Shown in pieces: positions 36,406 through 46,221 of a stretch of DNA of 64,000 bases; position 1 is the first letter of the stretch, and each line of letters opens with the position of its first letter. The stretch covers positions 124,001 to 188,000 of the forward strand of contig NZ_MRCM01000007.1 of assembly GCF_002303885.1 (NCBI RefSeq). The letters are read 5' to 3'. Source of the DNA: Flavobacterium sp. ACN2 (GTDB taxonomy: Bacteria; Bacteroidota; Bacteroidia; Flavobacteriales; Flavobacteriaceae). The notes beneath the pieces were generated by a model. That model was not told where the DNA came from. It saw nothing but the letters and a program-made list of their open reading frames with translations, and made no database searches. The translations under genes and the position numbers were made by a program.

Positions 36406-39024
36406 TTAAAATTTAAAATTATAAGAAACTCCAGGAACAATTCCGAAAATAGAAAGCCTTCTGGTTTCATTTGCTCCTGTATCTTCATTGGTTGTAAAAC
36501 TCATAGAAGCCGCATTTTTTCTGTTGTAAATATTATAAAGGCTGAATACCCAATAGCTCTGCCATCCTTTCTTTTTGTCTGGTTTTGGCGTGTATGTAGC
36601 CGCAACATCTAAGTGATGGAAAAGCGGTAATCTATTTTCGTTTCTCAAAGAATAATTCGGAATATGAATGCCTCCCATTTCATAATAGCCATTGGCATAC
36701 GTTACCGGCTGTCCAGACTGTAACGTGAAATTTCCATTAAATGACCATTTTGGGTTCAATTCATAACTTCCCACAATACTCAAATTATGCAGTTTGTCGT
36801 AACCAGATAAATACCAGTCGCCATTTGCAATTCCTGGTTCTTCGGGAGTTCTCCCTGGCGTTTTTTGTTCTGCTCTAGATAAAGTATAAGAGACCCATCC
36901 AGTGAAAACGCCTGTATTTTTTCTGAATAACAATTCTAAACCATAAGATCTGGCTTTTCCGTTTAGAATAACTTGCTCAATATTGTTGTTAGCCAAAACA
37001 TCAGCGCCGTCAATATAGTCAATACGATTTTGAACATTTTTATAGAATAATTCGGTTTCTAAAGAGTAATCTCCGTCTTTGAAATTTCTGAAATACCCCA
37101 TCGCATATTGGTCCAAAAGCTGAGGTTTTGTAAAAGGTCCGCTTGGTGTCCAGATGCTCATTGGTAAAGGAGACTGTGTGTTTGATAAAATATGGATGTA
37201 TTGTGCCATTCTGTTGTAACTTGCTTTTACAGAAGTTTCGTCGTTAAAAGCATAAGACAATGCAGCTCTCGGTTCAAAATTATTGAAAGTGCTGATTTTT
37301 TTTCCTTTTCCATAAGAAATGCTTCCGTTTGGAGTTCCTTCCTCATAAATATTGTATAAAGGATTATAAACAACAGCCTGATTGTTTTCGTAAGTGCTGA
37401 TGGTTTCGTCTCCTAAACGGTAAAACATGCTGTAACGAAGTCCATAGCGGAAAGTCAGTTTTTCTGTAATCTGATTTTCAAAATCGACAAAAGCAGAAGT
37501 TTCTAAAGCATATTTTTTATCCAGTTGCATGTAATTAAACTGAGAATCTGAAGAAGTAGGTTTTACAACGCCAGGATTGAAATTATAATACAAACCATCA
37601 ATTCCATAATTGATTTTAAACTTCTCCGATTGTTGAAAATTCCAATTGTATTTCAATCCGTAGCTCGCAATATTGCTGTCCCATTTAAAACTTTCAATTG
37701 GAATTTCTAGATTAAATCTGTAATCACTGTAGAAAACAGATAAATTGCTGTTTAAACGATCAGTAAATTTATGCTTCCAATTTAAAATCCCCATTGTGCT
37801 TCCGTACGTACTTGCAAAACGATCGTTAATATCGAATAAATCATTTCCGAAATAACCCGAAAACGAAAGTGTATTCTTGGCATTAAAACGATAATTTAAT
37901 TTGGCATTCAAATCATAAAACATCGCTGAGTTATTATTATCTGCCAATTTCAAAAATAAATGCGCATAAGAAGCACGTCCAGAAACAATAAATGAACCTT
38001 TTTCTTTTTCTAACGGACCTTGAACTAAAAGACGGCTGGAGATAATTCCAATTCCTCCATTTACTTTATATTCTTCAAAATCTCCAGTTTGCTGCGTTAC
38101 ATCTAAAACAGAAGAAACACGTCCTCCAAATTTTGAAGGAATCCCTCCTTTATATAAATCTAAACCGTTAATCATATCGGCATTAAAAATAGAGAAGAAT
38201 CCAAACATATGCGAATCGGCATAAACTGGCGCGCCATCCAAAAGGATCAAATTCTGATCGGCAGCACCACCTCGGACATTAAAACCTGAAGAAGCTTCTC
38301 CCGCATTGGTAACTCCAGGAAGTGTCAAAATTGATTTTAAAGGATCTGGCTCGCCCATAGCAACAGGAATTTTTTTAATTTCCTGCATCGAAAGCTTATT
38401 AACACTCATTTGAGTGGCTTTAATATCGGCAGCTTTATTGTTCATTACAATAACTTCTCCCAATTGCTGGCTATCTGGATCTATGTTGAAATTGACTTTA
38501 TTGTCATCTGTAACAGAAACTCGTTTTTCTTCATTTTTAAATCCAACATAACTTACTTGAACCGTATAATTTCCGTCAGGAACTTCAATGCTATAATTTC
38601 CATTAACATCTGTTACAACTCCTGTTTCCAATTCTTTAATAAAAACATTGGCGCCAATAACGGGTTGTCTTTCATCATCAAAAATACGACCTGTCAGCTT
38701 ATTTTTTTTTTTAGCTGTTTTTTGAGTTTGAGATTTCTGTTTGACAAAAATATTATTGCCCGAAATAGAAAAATGTACAATCGAAGTTTGATTTAATTCA
38801 GAAATAAGCTTCTCAATTTCGATAGTCTTAAAAGTGCTTTTTTTCGTAAAATATTTTTTATTCGTATCAATTTGATCTGTAAAAGCAAATTTAAAATCGG
38901 TTTGACTTTCAATCTGCTTGAAGAACTCTTTTAATGTCGTATTTTGATCTACAGTTATGGTAACGCTCTGAGCAGACATACATAAACTGAATAAAAAAAA
39001 GCATGCTGAAATTATATGCTTCAT
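36406..39024 (-). CDS. TonB-dependent receptor with N-terminal signalling domain
   Basis: 872 residues. Signal peptide ends MSAQ (about residue 18). A secretin/TonB short N-terminal domain (STN) spans about 20-70 (TITVDQNTTLKEFFKQIES), followed by a carboxypeptidase-regulatory-like domain (LTGRIFDDERQPVIGANVFI). The plug follows (ILTLPGVTNAGEASSGFNVR and GGAADQNLILLDGAPVY), then a 22-strand barrel ending in PGVSYNFKF. The STN domain signals to a FecR-like anti-sigma factor. It is followed by DUF4249 and preceded by FecR, a small gene and an ECF sigma gene. Confidence 0.93.
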   Translation of the reverse strand: MKHIISACFFLFSLCMSAQSVTITVDQNTTLKEFFKQIESQTDFKFAFTDQIDTNKKYFTKKSTFKTIEIEKLISELNQTSIVHFSISGNNIFVKQKSQTQKTAKKKNKLTGRIFDDERQPVIGANVFIKELETGVVTDVNGNYSIEVPDGNYTVQVSYVGFKNEEKRVSVTDDNKVNFNIDPDSQQLGEVIVMNNKAADIKATQMSVNKLSMQEIKKIPVAMGEPDPLKSILTLPGVTNAGEASSGFNVRGGAADQNLILLDGAPVYADSHMFGFFSIFNADMINGLDLYKGGIPSKFGGRVSSVLDVTQQTGDFEEYKVNGGIGIISSRLLVQGPLEKEKGSFIVSGRASYAHLFLKLADNNNSAMFYDLNAKLNYRFNAKNTLSFSGYFGNDLFDINDRFASTYGSTMGILNWKHKFTDRLNSNLSVFYSDYRFNLEIPIESFKWDSNIASYGLKYNWNFQQSEKFKINYGIDGLYYNFNPGVVKPTSSDSQFNYMQLDKKYALETSAFVDFENQITEKLTFRYGLRYSMFYRLGDETISTYENNQAVVYNPLYNIYEEGTPNGSISYGKGKKISTFNNFEPRAALSYAFNDETSVKASYNRMAQYIHILSNTQSPLPMSIWTPSGPFTKPQLLDQYAMGYFRNFKDGDYSLETELFYKNVQNRIDYIDGADVLANNNIEQVILNGKARSYGLELLFRKNTGVFTGWVSYTLSRAEQKTPGRTPEEPGIANGDWYLSGYDKLHNLSIVGSYELNPKWSFNGNFTLQSGQPVTYANGYYEMGGIHIPNYSLRNENRLPLFHHLDVAATYTPKPDKKKGWQSYWVFSLYNIYNRKNAASMSFTTNEDTGANETRRLSIFGIVPGVSYNFKF

Positions 39025-39124
39025 GAAATTTTGTATTTTTGAATATTATTAAATGGAATAACCTCGTGTTATCCTGAAAATTAGGAGGATGTGGAGTTTC
39101 GCGGCTTACATCCTTTCTTGCTTT

Positions 39125-39967
39125 TTATTGAAAAGTGATCTGTTTTAAATCTTCATTTATTTCAAAATTTAGGTTATACATTTCTGATATTAATTGTAAA
39201 ATTGTTTTTAAATCTTCCTTTTTATTGATGCGAATTGTAATTTTCTGATCAAGATTTTCTTTCGGAATATTGACTTTATAACCATAGTTTTCTTCAATGT
39301 ATTGACTGATAATAGACAGTTTTTCATTATCAAAATCAATAAATCTGCTAAATTCTGTTACTGAAGCCGTTTGGTTTCCGTAGGTAAATTTATCACCAGG
39401 TTTCAAAATCCATTTTTGATTTTGGCCTTTTACATTCATTTGAACGCTTCCTTCAAAAAGTTCAACGGTCACTTCTTCATTTTTAGATTCTTTAACTGTA
39501 AAAGAAGTTCCTAAAACTGTAGTTGTTGTTTCATCGCAAAAAACCTGAAAAGGATGCTGTTTGTCTTTTTTAACTTTAAAATAAGCCTCACCATCAATTT
39601 CTATTTTTCTGTTTAAAGCAAAATTGTTTCCGTAAATAATTTTAGAATTTGGACCTAGTTCTACTTTTGAACTATCTGGCAAAACAACATACTTTATGGC
39701 TGAGGTTGTATTTTCGATTACATTTTCGGCAAGAACTATATTTTCAGCAGCAGTTTCCTGGTTGAAATAAATTCCAGTTCCAATAAGCGTAAAAAGTAAA
39801 ACCGAAGCCGCCGCATAAAGATGCCAAGGTCTAAATTTTCTTTTCTTCTCAGAAAATGTTTTAGCATGGAATTGTTCCCACGAAGCTTCTTTTTCGCTGT
39901 CCGAATGAGAAAGGGGAGACTCTTCCCATAACTTTTTAAATTCCTCGTCAAATTTTTCCTGATCCAT
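39125..39967 (-). CDS. FecR family anti-sigma factor
   Basis: 280 residues. Residues 1-45 are the cytoplasmic anti-sigma region (MDQEKFDEEFKKLWEESPLS), one membrane segment is near residues 60-80 (LYAAASVLLFTLIGTGIYF), and the periplasmic FecR domain follows (VVLPDSSKVELGPNSKIIYG, EIDGEAYFKVKKDKQHPFQV). A small C-terminal domain (about 205-280) binds the receptor STN. Start set at 39967; an upstream ATG at 39994 would overlap the small gene. Relays the receptor state to the ECF sigma factor. Confidence 0.92.
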   Translation of the reverse strand: MDQEKFDEEFKKLWEESPLSHSDSEKEASWEQFHAKTFSEKKRKFRPWHLYAAASVLLFTLIGTGIYFNQETAAENIVLAENVIENTTSAIKYVVLPDSSKVELGPNSKIIYGNNFALNRKIEIDGEAYFKVKKDKQHPFQVFCDETTTTVLGTSFTVKESKNEEVTVELFEGSVQMNVKGQNQKWILKPGDKFTYGNQTASVTEFSRFIDFDNEKLSIISQYIEENYGYKVNIPKENLDQKITIRINKKEDLKTILQLISEMYNLNFEINEDLKQITFQ

Positions 39968-39972
39968 TTTTT

Positions 39973-40188
39973 TTAGGTGTAAATGATTTGACAATGAAAA
40001 CCTTGTTTGTTAAAAACACTGTAAACCATTTCTTTAATGTCTCGATTAGTTTCGATTTTAAGGATGTTTTCTTTTCCTTGACGATCAAAATTTATGATAC
40101 AATCAGAAATAATAAACTGTAAATAAGCTACAAGTAAACTTGCGTCTTTCTTTGTTTTTACATTAGTTTTATACGCTTCGATATGCAT
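39973..40188 (-). CDS. Small ferredoxin-fold-like protein inside the signalling cassette
   Basis: 71 residues between the sigma and anti-sigma genes. ATG 40188 is chosen (MHIEAYKTNVKTKK); the frame remains open upstream without coding character. Predicted order: strand, helix (ASLLVAYLQFIIS), two strands (IINFDRQGKENILKIE), helix (KEMVYSVFNKQ), strand. It resembles the small gene at 27010 (see NFD...NIL). No CxxC is present. It lies 46 nt after the sigma gene and 5 nt before fecR, so it is in the same unit. A role as modulator of the cassette is only a suggestion. Confidence 0.7.
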   Translation of the reverse strand: MHIEAYKTNVKTKKDASLLVAYLQFIISDCIINFDRQGKENILKIETNRDIKEMVYSVFNKQGFHCQIIYT

Positions 40189-40234
40189 TTTTAGTTCTTG
40201 TTTTTTAGTATAACAAACGAGAACTAAAAAGTTC

Positions 40235-40756
40235 CTAATGGTTTTCGATTTTTTTTCGAATAAATTTACTGGCGAGATAAATATGATTGGCAATGGTCTT
40301 TTCAGAAAGATCCGTTATTTCTGCAATCTCCTTATAGCTAAGGTTTTCCAGTTTGTGTAAAGTGAATATTTTTTGCTGCTGCTCTGGAAGCTGATTTATG
40401 AAATTTTGTAGTTTTTCTTGTCTTTCTTCAAAAATTCCAGTGTCAGTTTCTTCATCTAGCATTTCAACTTGAGAAGGATCAAGCTGTACTATTTTATTTT
40501 CTCTGTTAACATGATTGATAATAATGTTCTTGCAGATAGTAAAGATCTGTTTGTCGAACAGCACCTCTTCGTTAAGCAGTTCCCTTTTATTGTATAATCT
40601 TATGAAGGTTTCCTGAACAAAATCTTCGGGAGTAAGTACAGAAGAATGGAATCGTTTGGCAATATTTATAAGTTTATCGTAATAGTTGAAGTAGACTTCT
40701 TTGAAAGCTGCTTCATTACCTTTTTTTAAACTTAAAATAAATTTTTTATTGTCCAT
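40235..40756 (-). CDS. ECF-type RNA polymerase sigma factor
   Basis: 173 residues. Region 2 at about 15-85 (FKEVYFNYYDKLINIAKRFH, DFVQETFIRLYNKREL) and region 4 at about 115-170 (LPEQQQKIFTLHKLENLSYK, ISDLSEKTIANH-like helix-turn-helix). It has no cofactor domain. It is the first gene of the cassette with the small protein, FecR, the TonB receptor and DUF4249, and probably transcribes this operon when the receptor signals. Confidence 0.93.
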   Translation of the reverse strand: MDNKKFILSLKKGNEAAFKEVYFNYYDKLINIAKRFHSSVLTPEDFVQETFIRLYNKRELLNEEVLFDKQIFTICKNIIINHVNRENKIVQLDPSQVEMLDEETDTGIFEERQEKLQNFINQLPEQQQKIFTLHKLENLSYKEIAEITDLSEKTIANHIYLASKFIRKKIENH

Positions 40757-41045
40757 AACGAAAATATCGTGACTAGCTTCCTAGTTCTAAACTCATTGGA
40801 GTCAATATTATTGTATTCAGAAATTGAGTAATCCCAAGTGAGAATGTAATAAGTTACAAAGAACCGTAATTTAATTTAAGATTTGACGCTTTTGCATAAT
40901 AAATGTTACAATTTGTATGCTTCTTTTTTTATTTATAAAAACAAATTAGCAAAGGAAAAGCAATGTAAGTATTGGTGTTTTTAGAGCCATTACTGCGATA
41001 AACCGATTTTTATCCTTAAATTGTTGGTTACAAAAATTAACTGCT

Positions 41046-41618
41046 ATGACTTTGCAAAGACTTTTAGTTTTAATCCTTATTCCTTTTTTGATTTCCTGTG
41101 ATAATAAAAAAGAACGAGAACTTACAGAAAGAGAAAACGCGCTTCTGGAACGCGAACAGAAATTTGCCGACAAAGAAGCCGAATATGAATTATTGTTGAA
41201 GATGAAAGACAGTCTTCAATTGGCTGTACAGATAAAAGATTCGGTGCCCAAGATTCAGACTTGGCCAGATAGCCTAAAGATTAAATGGAACAGTAAAATG
41301 ATTTGCCGAGAATCCAATTGCAGTAATTATGTTATTGGAGATCAGCGTACAGAAGTCTGGGAATTTGCATCAGATTCTACAGGAATGTACGCGAATGTAT
41401 TAAGCAATAATCAGATTAAGAGAGTCTTTAGAGGACAGTATTTAGTCAATAAAATAGTACTCGATTCAGCCAAAGAGAGTTCTGCTAAAAGCAATATAAA
41501 AATTAATGTCGTATTGGACGATATCAAAAAAAATGTCATTAAAGGAACACAGACCATAACTGGACAAGACAATTGCACTACAAAATTCTCGGTCGAACTT
41601 ACGCCATCTAAAAAATAA
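41046..41618 (+). CDS. Lipoprotein with coiled-coil segment
   Basis: 190 residues. Lipoprotein signal ends PFLISC (Cys18). Residues 20-70 form a strongly charged coiled coil (RELTERENALLEREQKFADK). The C-terminal half is beta-rich with CRESNCSNYVIGDQRTEVWE and ITGQDNCTTKFSVELTP. The function is unknown. It precedes the antiporter gene by 3 nt and is cotranscribed with it, perhaps as an envelope partner. Confidence 0.75.
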   Translation: MTLQRLLVLILIPFLISCDNKKERELTERENALLEREQKFADKEAEYELLLKMKDSLQLAVQIKDSVPKIQTWPDSLKIKWNSKMICRESNCSNYVIGDQRTEVWEFASDSTGMYANVLSNNQIKRVFRGQYLVNKIVLDSAKESSAKSNIKINVVLDDIKKNVIKGTQTITGQDNCTTKFSVELTPSKK

Positions 41619-41621
41619 TTT

Positions 41622-43742
41622 ATGTTTTTGAGTATACATCATATAACTCTCCCAATAGAAGATCCGCTTTTAAAATTTCTTATCGAAATTATCATCATCT
41701 TGTGCATTCCTCTTTTATTGAATAAAATTAAGGTGCCACATTTGCTTGGGCTTATCATTGCTGGAGCTGTTGTTGGTCCTAACGGTTTTGGATTGCTTTC
41801 AAGAGACAGCAGCGTTGTGGTGACGGGTACAACAGGATTGTTGTATATTATGTTTTTGGCTGGATTGGAAATTGATATGGCCGATTTCAAAAAAAATAAA
41901 TGGAAGAGCATCACCTTTTCTCTTTACACTTTTGCCGTTCCTTTTATTTTAGGACTTGTTGGTGGTTATTATATTTTAGGTTTTTCATTATTGACTTCGG
42001 TGCTTTTTGCCAGTTTGTTTTCATCGCATACTTTAATTGTATATCCAATGATCAGCAGTTTAGGAATTGCTAAAAATCTTGCGGTTAATGTAACGGTAGG
42101 CGGAACCATGATAACAGATGTTCTTTCTCTTCTTGTTTTGGCCGTTGTAGTCGGAATGTCGCAAGGAGAAGTGGGAACAGCGTTTTGGCTGAAACTTTCC
42201 ATTTCTATGGTTCTATTTACTTTGATTGTTTTATTAGTGTTTCCTATTATTGCCCGCTGGTTTTTTAAGACTGTAGAAGATAAAATTTCGCAATATCTTT
42301 TTGTTATTGTAATGATTTACCTTGCCGCGCTTCTAGCTGAACTTGCTGGAATTGAATCGATAATTGGAGCATTTTTTGCAGGACTGGCGTTAAACAGACT
42401 GATTCCGCATACTTCCTCTTTAATGAATAGGGTAGAGTTTGTAGGGAATGCCATTTTTATTCCTTTCTTCTTGATAAGTGTGGGAATGCTTATTGATTTT
42501 AGTGCTTTTATACAAAGTTGGGAAACTTTGTGGGTGGCTGCAATTATGCTGATTGCTTCAATTGGCGGAAAATATTTTGCAGCAATCTTAACTCAGAAAA
42601 CATTTAAATTGACCAATGATGAAGGTAAACTGATTTTCGGAATGAGTTCGGCTTCTGCTGCGGCAACTTTAGCATCGGTGATGGTTGGTTACAATATCAT
42701 TATTGGAGAAAATGATGCCGGCGAACCAATAAGACTTTTAAACGATCATGTTTTAAATGGCAGCATACTTCTGATTTTGATTTCCTGTACTGTATCTTCT
42801 TTCGTTTCTATGGCAACTGCCCAGCGTATAGCAGATGCAGATAAGGACAATAAAGTATCGGGAAATAGTGAAGAAAAAGAAAATATACTTTTGGCGCTTA
42901 ACCATGAAGATACCGTAGATAAAATGGTCAATCTGGGACTTATGGTAAAAACTTCAACCAACACAGATCGAATTTTTGCTGTAAATGTTATTAATGAAGA
43001 AGAAAATGAATCGTCGGTAAAAAATGCCGAAAGAATTTTAGAAGCGGCAGTAAAAGCAGCTTCGGCGGCCGATGTTAAACTAAATCCCATTACGCGCCAT
43101 GATAATGATACCGCCAGCGGAATAAGTAATGTTGTTAAAGAAAAAGAAATTACCGATCTTATTGTAGGATTACAAGGTGGAAAAGGCTTTTCGGCTTCTT
43201 TTGTATACAATTTGTACAACGGATACCTTCGAAATAAAAATATAAATCTCATGGTGTATCATGCAGTTCAGCCGGTATCGACAATTAAAAAATATGCTGT
43301 GCTGATACCTGAAAATGCAGAAATGGATGCTGGATTTTTTCATTCGATGTTAAGGATCTGGAATATCGGACGTAATTCTGGTGCGAAAATGAGTTTCTAT
43401 GGAAAAGACAAAACCATGCTCATTTTGAAAAGGATTGTAAAAAAAGCATCAATTGAAGCTACATTTGAAACCATTGGTTCTTGGCAAGAAGCGCAAGAAA
43501 TTGCTTTCGATCTAGGACAAGACGTTGGATTGATAATTATGATGGCCGATAAAGGAATGCGTTCTTACGTTCCGCATATGAAGGATGTGCCAGACCTGCT
43601 TAATAGTAGAGCGAGCAATAATAATTATATACTCATTTATCCTTTTAGCAAAACAGAAATAAATACTACAGAAAAAAGAGCTGTAAGCAGTCACGACGAT
43701 TTTGTGGAGATTGGTAAAGTCATTCGAAATATTTTTAAATAA
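41622..43742 (+). CDS. Cation:proton antiporter (CPA2 type) with C-terminal universal-stress-like region
   Basis: 706 residues. Residues about 15-410 hold 12-13 membrane helices of the Na+/H+ or K+/H+ exchanger type (HLLGLIIAGAVVGPNGFGLL, GLEIDMADFKKNKWKS, ESIIGAFFAGLALNRLIPH). Residues about 430-700 form one or two universal-stress-protein-like domains (NILLALNHEDTVDKMVNLGL and AAVKAASAADVKLNPITRH). Probably exchanges Na+ or K+ for H+, with the stress domains as regulators. Confidence 0.9.
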   Translation: MFLSIHHITLPIEDPLLKFLIEIIIILCIPLLLNKIKVPHLLGLIIAGAVVGPNGFGLLSRDSSVVVTGTTGLLYIMFLAGLEIDMADFKKNKWKSITFSLYTFAVPFILGLVGGYYILGFSLLTSVLFASLFSSHTLIVYPMISSLGIAKNLAVNVTVGGTMITDVLSLLVLAVVVGMSQGEVGTAFWLKLSISMVLFTLIVLLVFPIIARWFFKTVEDKISQYLFVIVMIYLAALLAELAGIESIIGAFFAGLALNRLIPHTSSLMNRVEFVGNAIFIPFFLISVGMLIDFSAFIQSWETLWVAAIMLIASIGGKYFAAILTQKTFKLTNDEGKLIFGMSSASAAATLASVMVGYNIIIGENDAGEPIRLLNDHVLNGSILLILISCTVSSFVSMATAQRIADADKDNKVSGNSEEKENILLALNHEDTVDKMVNLGLMVKTSTNTDRIFAVNVINEEENESSVKNAERILEAAVKAASAADVKLNPITRHDNDTASGISNVVKEKEITDLIVGLQGGKGFSASFVYNLYNGYLRNKNINLMVYHAVQPVSTIKKYAVLIPENAEMDAGFFHSMLRIWNIGRNSGAKMSFYGKDKTMLILKRIVKKASIEATFETIGSWQEAQEIAFDLGQDVGLIIMMADKGMRSYVPHMKDVPDLLNSRASNNNYILIYPFSKTEINTTEKRAVSSHDDFVEIGKVIRNIFK

Positions 43743-43751
43743 GGATAAAAA

Positions 43752-43796
43752 TAAAACCCCTTAAACACAGATAGATTTAAGGGGTTTTGTTTTTTT
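43752..43796. terminator. Bidirectional terminator after the antiporter
   Basis: AAAACCCCTTAAA pairs with TTTAAGGGGTTTT, followed by a T run; the genes on both sides converge. Confidence 0.88.
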
Positions 43797-43803
43797 GGGA
43801 TAT

Positions 43804-44286
43804 TTAAGAATTCAGCGTAAGCATCATTTGAATATCTACTCTGTCGTAAGATGACGAAATGCCTGTTATTTCTTTAAAACCTAGTTTTTCATACAATTTA
43901 ATAGCGGGTTTCAGTTTGGTGTTGCTTTCCAGATAGATTTTAGAAGCGCCTTGTTCTATAGCCCATTTTATTGCCGATTCAGCCAATAATAGTCCAACAC
44001 CTTTTCCTTGCGCTTTCGGACTTACAGCCATTTTGGCCAATTCGTAATCATAATTTTTTCCGTCACTTTTGATTAAGGAGCAAACGCCCAAAACTTCATC
44101 ATTTAAAATGGCAGAAAATATTTCTCCACCTTTATTTATAATATATTCTTCGGCATGATCTAGTGCTTTTAAGTCATTAGGTTCAACTACAAAATAAGTC
44201 GAAATCCACTCTATGTTTAAATCCTTAAAACTTTTTTGATACTTCGGGTTATAAGTAACTATTTCTACATGGTCTTTATTCTTCAT
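43804..44286 (-). CDS. GNAT family N-acetyltransferase
   Basis: 160 residues. GNAT core with ELAKMAVSPKAQGKGVGLLL (acetyl-CoA binding) and ASKIYLESNTKLKPAIKLYE, ending KLGFKEI. Substrate unknown. Encoded 7 nt downstream of the MocR-type gene, which probably regulates or accompanies it. Confidence 0.88.
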   Translation of the reverse strand: MKNKDHVEIVTYNPKYQKSFKDLNIEWISTYFVVEPNDLKALDHAEEYIINKGGEIFSAILNDEVLGVCSLIKSDGKNYDYELAKMAVSPKAQGKGVGLLLAESAIKWAIEQGASKIYLESNTKLKPAIKLYEKLGFKEITGISSSYDRVDIQMMLTLNS

Positions 44287-44293
44287 AATGCTA

Positions 44294-45712
44294 TTAAATA
44301 CTGTTTTTTATTATTCTGCCCAATTTTTCTAAATCAGAATCGACGCGTTCATTCCATTCTAAAACATACGTTAATCTCATGCAGTTGTTGTATTGATTGT
44401 ACTGAGAAAAAATTCTTCCCGGCGCAAAGACAATTTTTTGGGCTAGGGCAGTGTTGTATAATTCTGTTGTAGAAATTCTTTCATCTAATTCTAGCCATAA
44501 CATAAAGCCGCCTTTTGGTTGTGCTATTTTAGTGTTGTCCGGGAAATAAGATTCTACAGCTCGGTTAATCTGGAGATAATTAGCATAAAGCTTATTTCTA
44601 AATGTTCTAAGATGATGATCGTAACGTCCGTGTTCTAAGAAATCTGCAATAACATCTGAGTATAAAGAGGAATTACAAACTGTTTGAACCAGCTTTTGAC
44701 GTATAATTTTGTCTTTAAATTTTCCAGGAGCAATCCAACCAACACGATAACCAGGCGCAAGAGTTTTAGAAACAGATCCGATCCACAAAACCAAACCAGC
44801 TTCATCATAAAATTTACAAGGTTTCGGGCGCTCTGAACCAAAGTAAAGATTACCGTAAATATCATCTTCAATTAACGGAATGTTGTATTGAGTAATTAGC
44901 CTTACCAATTCCCGTTTGTTTTCATCAGGCATTTGAAATCCCATTGGATTATTGAAATTGGTAACAAAACAACAAGCCTTAATCTCAGGCAGTACTTTTT
45001 TCAAGGCATCAAGATCTAATCCATACAAAGGATGGGTTGGAATTTCAACAGCTTTAAGGCCTAATGCCTTAATTGCTTGAAGTATTCCAAAATAGGCTGG
45101 ACTTTCTACCGCAACGCTATCTCCAGGAGATGTCACGGCCATAAGCGCATTATACATTGCGTGCATGGCACCAGAAGTAATTACAAGATCATCTTCCGTA
45201 ATTTTTCCTTCCATAACCAATGCCCATTTTGCAATGGCTCGTCGAAGTTCTTCCGATCCCTGAACTGGTTCGTAGGCAGTGCCTGCATCACCTCTATTGC
45301 GAACAGCATTGATGATTCCTTTATTAAGTTTAGCAACTGGAAGGAAATTCTTTCCGGGTAATCCGAGTGCAAATTGTGTTACATCGGTTTGATTGATGGT
45401 GCCGAAAACTTTATCAATAAGATCTTCAGGGGTGTTTTTTGTTTCGTGATTGTTTATACTCGCAATTGTGGGAAGTGCCGTCGTTCGCTGCGAACTTTTA
45501 CTCACATAATATCCCGTTTTTGGGCGAGATTCTATAAGCGAACGGCTCTCTAATTCCAAATACGCTTGCTTAATGGTATTTAAGCTAACATTATACAGTT
45601 TTTGTGCACTTCTAACAGAAGGCAGTTTGTCGCCAAGCGAAAGAGTCTCATTGTGAATTTGATCCTCAATAATTTTGGCAATTTTAAAATATAATGTTTC
45701 GTGATTTTTCAT
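44294..45712 (-). CDS. MocR/PdxR-type regulator (GntR helix-turn-helix plus aminotransferase fold)
   Basis: 472 residues. Residues 1-75 are a GntR winged helix (LGDKLPSVRSAQKLYNVSLN, TIKQAYLELESRSLIESRPK). Residues about 115-470 are a type I PLP-dependent aminotransferase domain with GLPGKNFLP, FVTNFNNPMGFQMPDENKRE and SVSKTLAPGYRVGWI (PLP lysine). MocR proteins bind PLP or related compounds and regulate nearby genes; here a GNAT gene follows and a small gene precedes. Confidence 0.93.
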   Translation of the reverse strand: MKNHETLYFKIAKIIEDQIHNETLSLGDKLPSVRSAQKLYNVSLNTIKQAYLELESRSLIESRPKTGYYVSKSSQRTTALPTIASINNHETKNTPEDLIDKVFGTINQTDVTQFALGLPGKNFLPVAKLNKGIINAVRNRGDAGTAYEPVQGSEELRRAIAKWALVMEGKITEDDLVITSGAMHAMYNALMAVTSPGDSVAVESPAYFGILQAIKALGLKAVEIPTHPLYGLDLDALKKVLPEIKACCFVTNFNNPMGFQMPDENKRELVRLITQYNIPLIEDDIYGNLYFGSERPKPCKFYDEAGLVLWIGSVSKTLAPGYRVGWIAPGKFKDKIIRQKLVQTVCNSSLYSDVIADFLEHGRYDHHLRTFRNKLYANYLQINRAVESYFPDNTKIAQPKGGFMLWLELDERISTTELYNTALAQKIVFAPGRIFSQYNQYNNCMRLTYVLEWNERVDSDLEKLGRIIKNSI

Positions 45713-45733
45713 TTTTTCTTTTCCGTTAAGCGT

Positions 45734-46102
45734 CTAAAAGCTCAGGCAGTGAACAAAATGTTCTGTGCTTTGCCTTAATTGTTCGGCGTTATTGAAATTT
45801 GCATTTCTCTTTTTCTTTAAAAAATTCAGAATGTATTCATTAAATATTATTCTGTCTTCATTAGTCAAACTTCCGTCATCATATATTTGAAATATGATTT
45901 CGTTCTTTTCATCCAATATTAAACTAGCAAACGAATTAATTTTATTGTCTTTTTCGCAAAGAAGAAAAGGAATTCCAAAAAGCATTTTATCTTCAGCTAT
46001 CACATTGCTATTTTTATTGAAGATGTCTTGTAAAATCTCCATGTCAAATATATATACCTCTCTAAAAGTTATTTTTTTCTGTGTTGTTGCTTTAGATTCC
46101 AT
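45734..46102 (-). CDS. Small protein of unknown function
   Basis: 122 residues, no signal peptide. Soluble alpha/beta look, with FGIPFLLCEKDNKINSFASL and EIIFQIYDDGSLTNEDRIIF, faintly like an acyltransferase half (GNAT-like), but the acetyl-CoA loop is missing. It is 21 nt upstream of the MocR gene on the same strand, so may be part of that unit. Confidence 0.6.
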   Translation of the reverse strand: MESKATTQKKITFREVYIFDMEILQDIFNKNSNVIAEDKMLFGIPFLLCEKDNKINSFASLILDEKNEIIFQIYDDGSLTNEDRIIFNEYILNFLKKKRNANFNNAEQLRQSTEHFVHCLSF

Positions 46103-46221
46103 ATCTTTTTTTTAGCAAAATTATTGCTCTTAAAGATTTGGGTACAGATACAGAAAAATATTTTTTTAAGGGTACAGATAAAATTACTGTTTTTTGATGA
46201 CAGGGAAAAGAATTGTAAAAA

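Noticed and set aside
38410..38796. 128-residue plus-strand reading frame
   Set aside because: It is antisense to the TonB receptor gene, with an Ile/Asn/Phe-rich composition typical of a shadow frame.
42746..43252. 168-residue minus-strand reading frame
   Set aside because: Antisense to the antiporter gene; no independent evidence.
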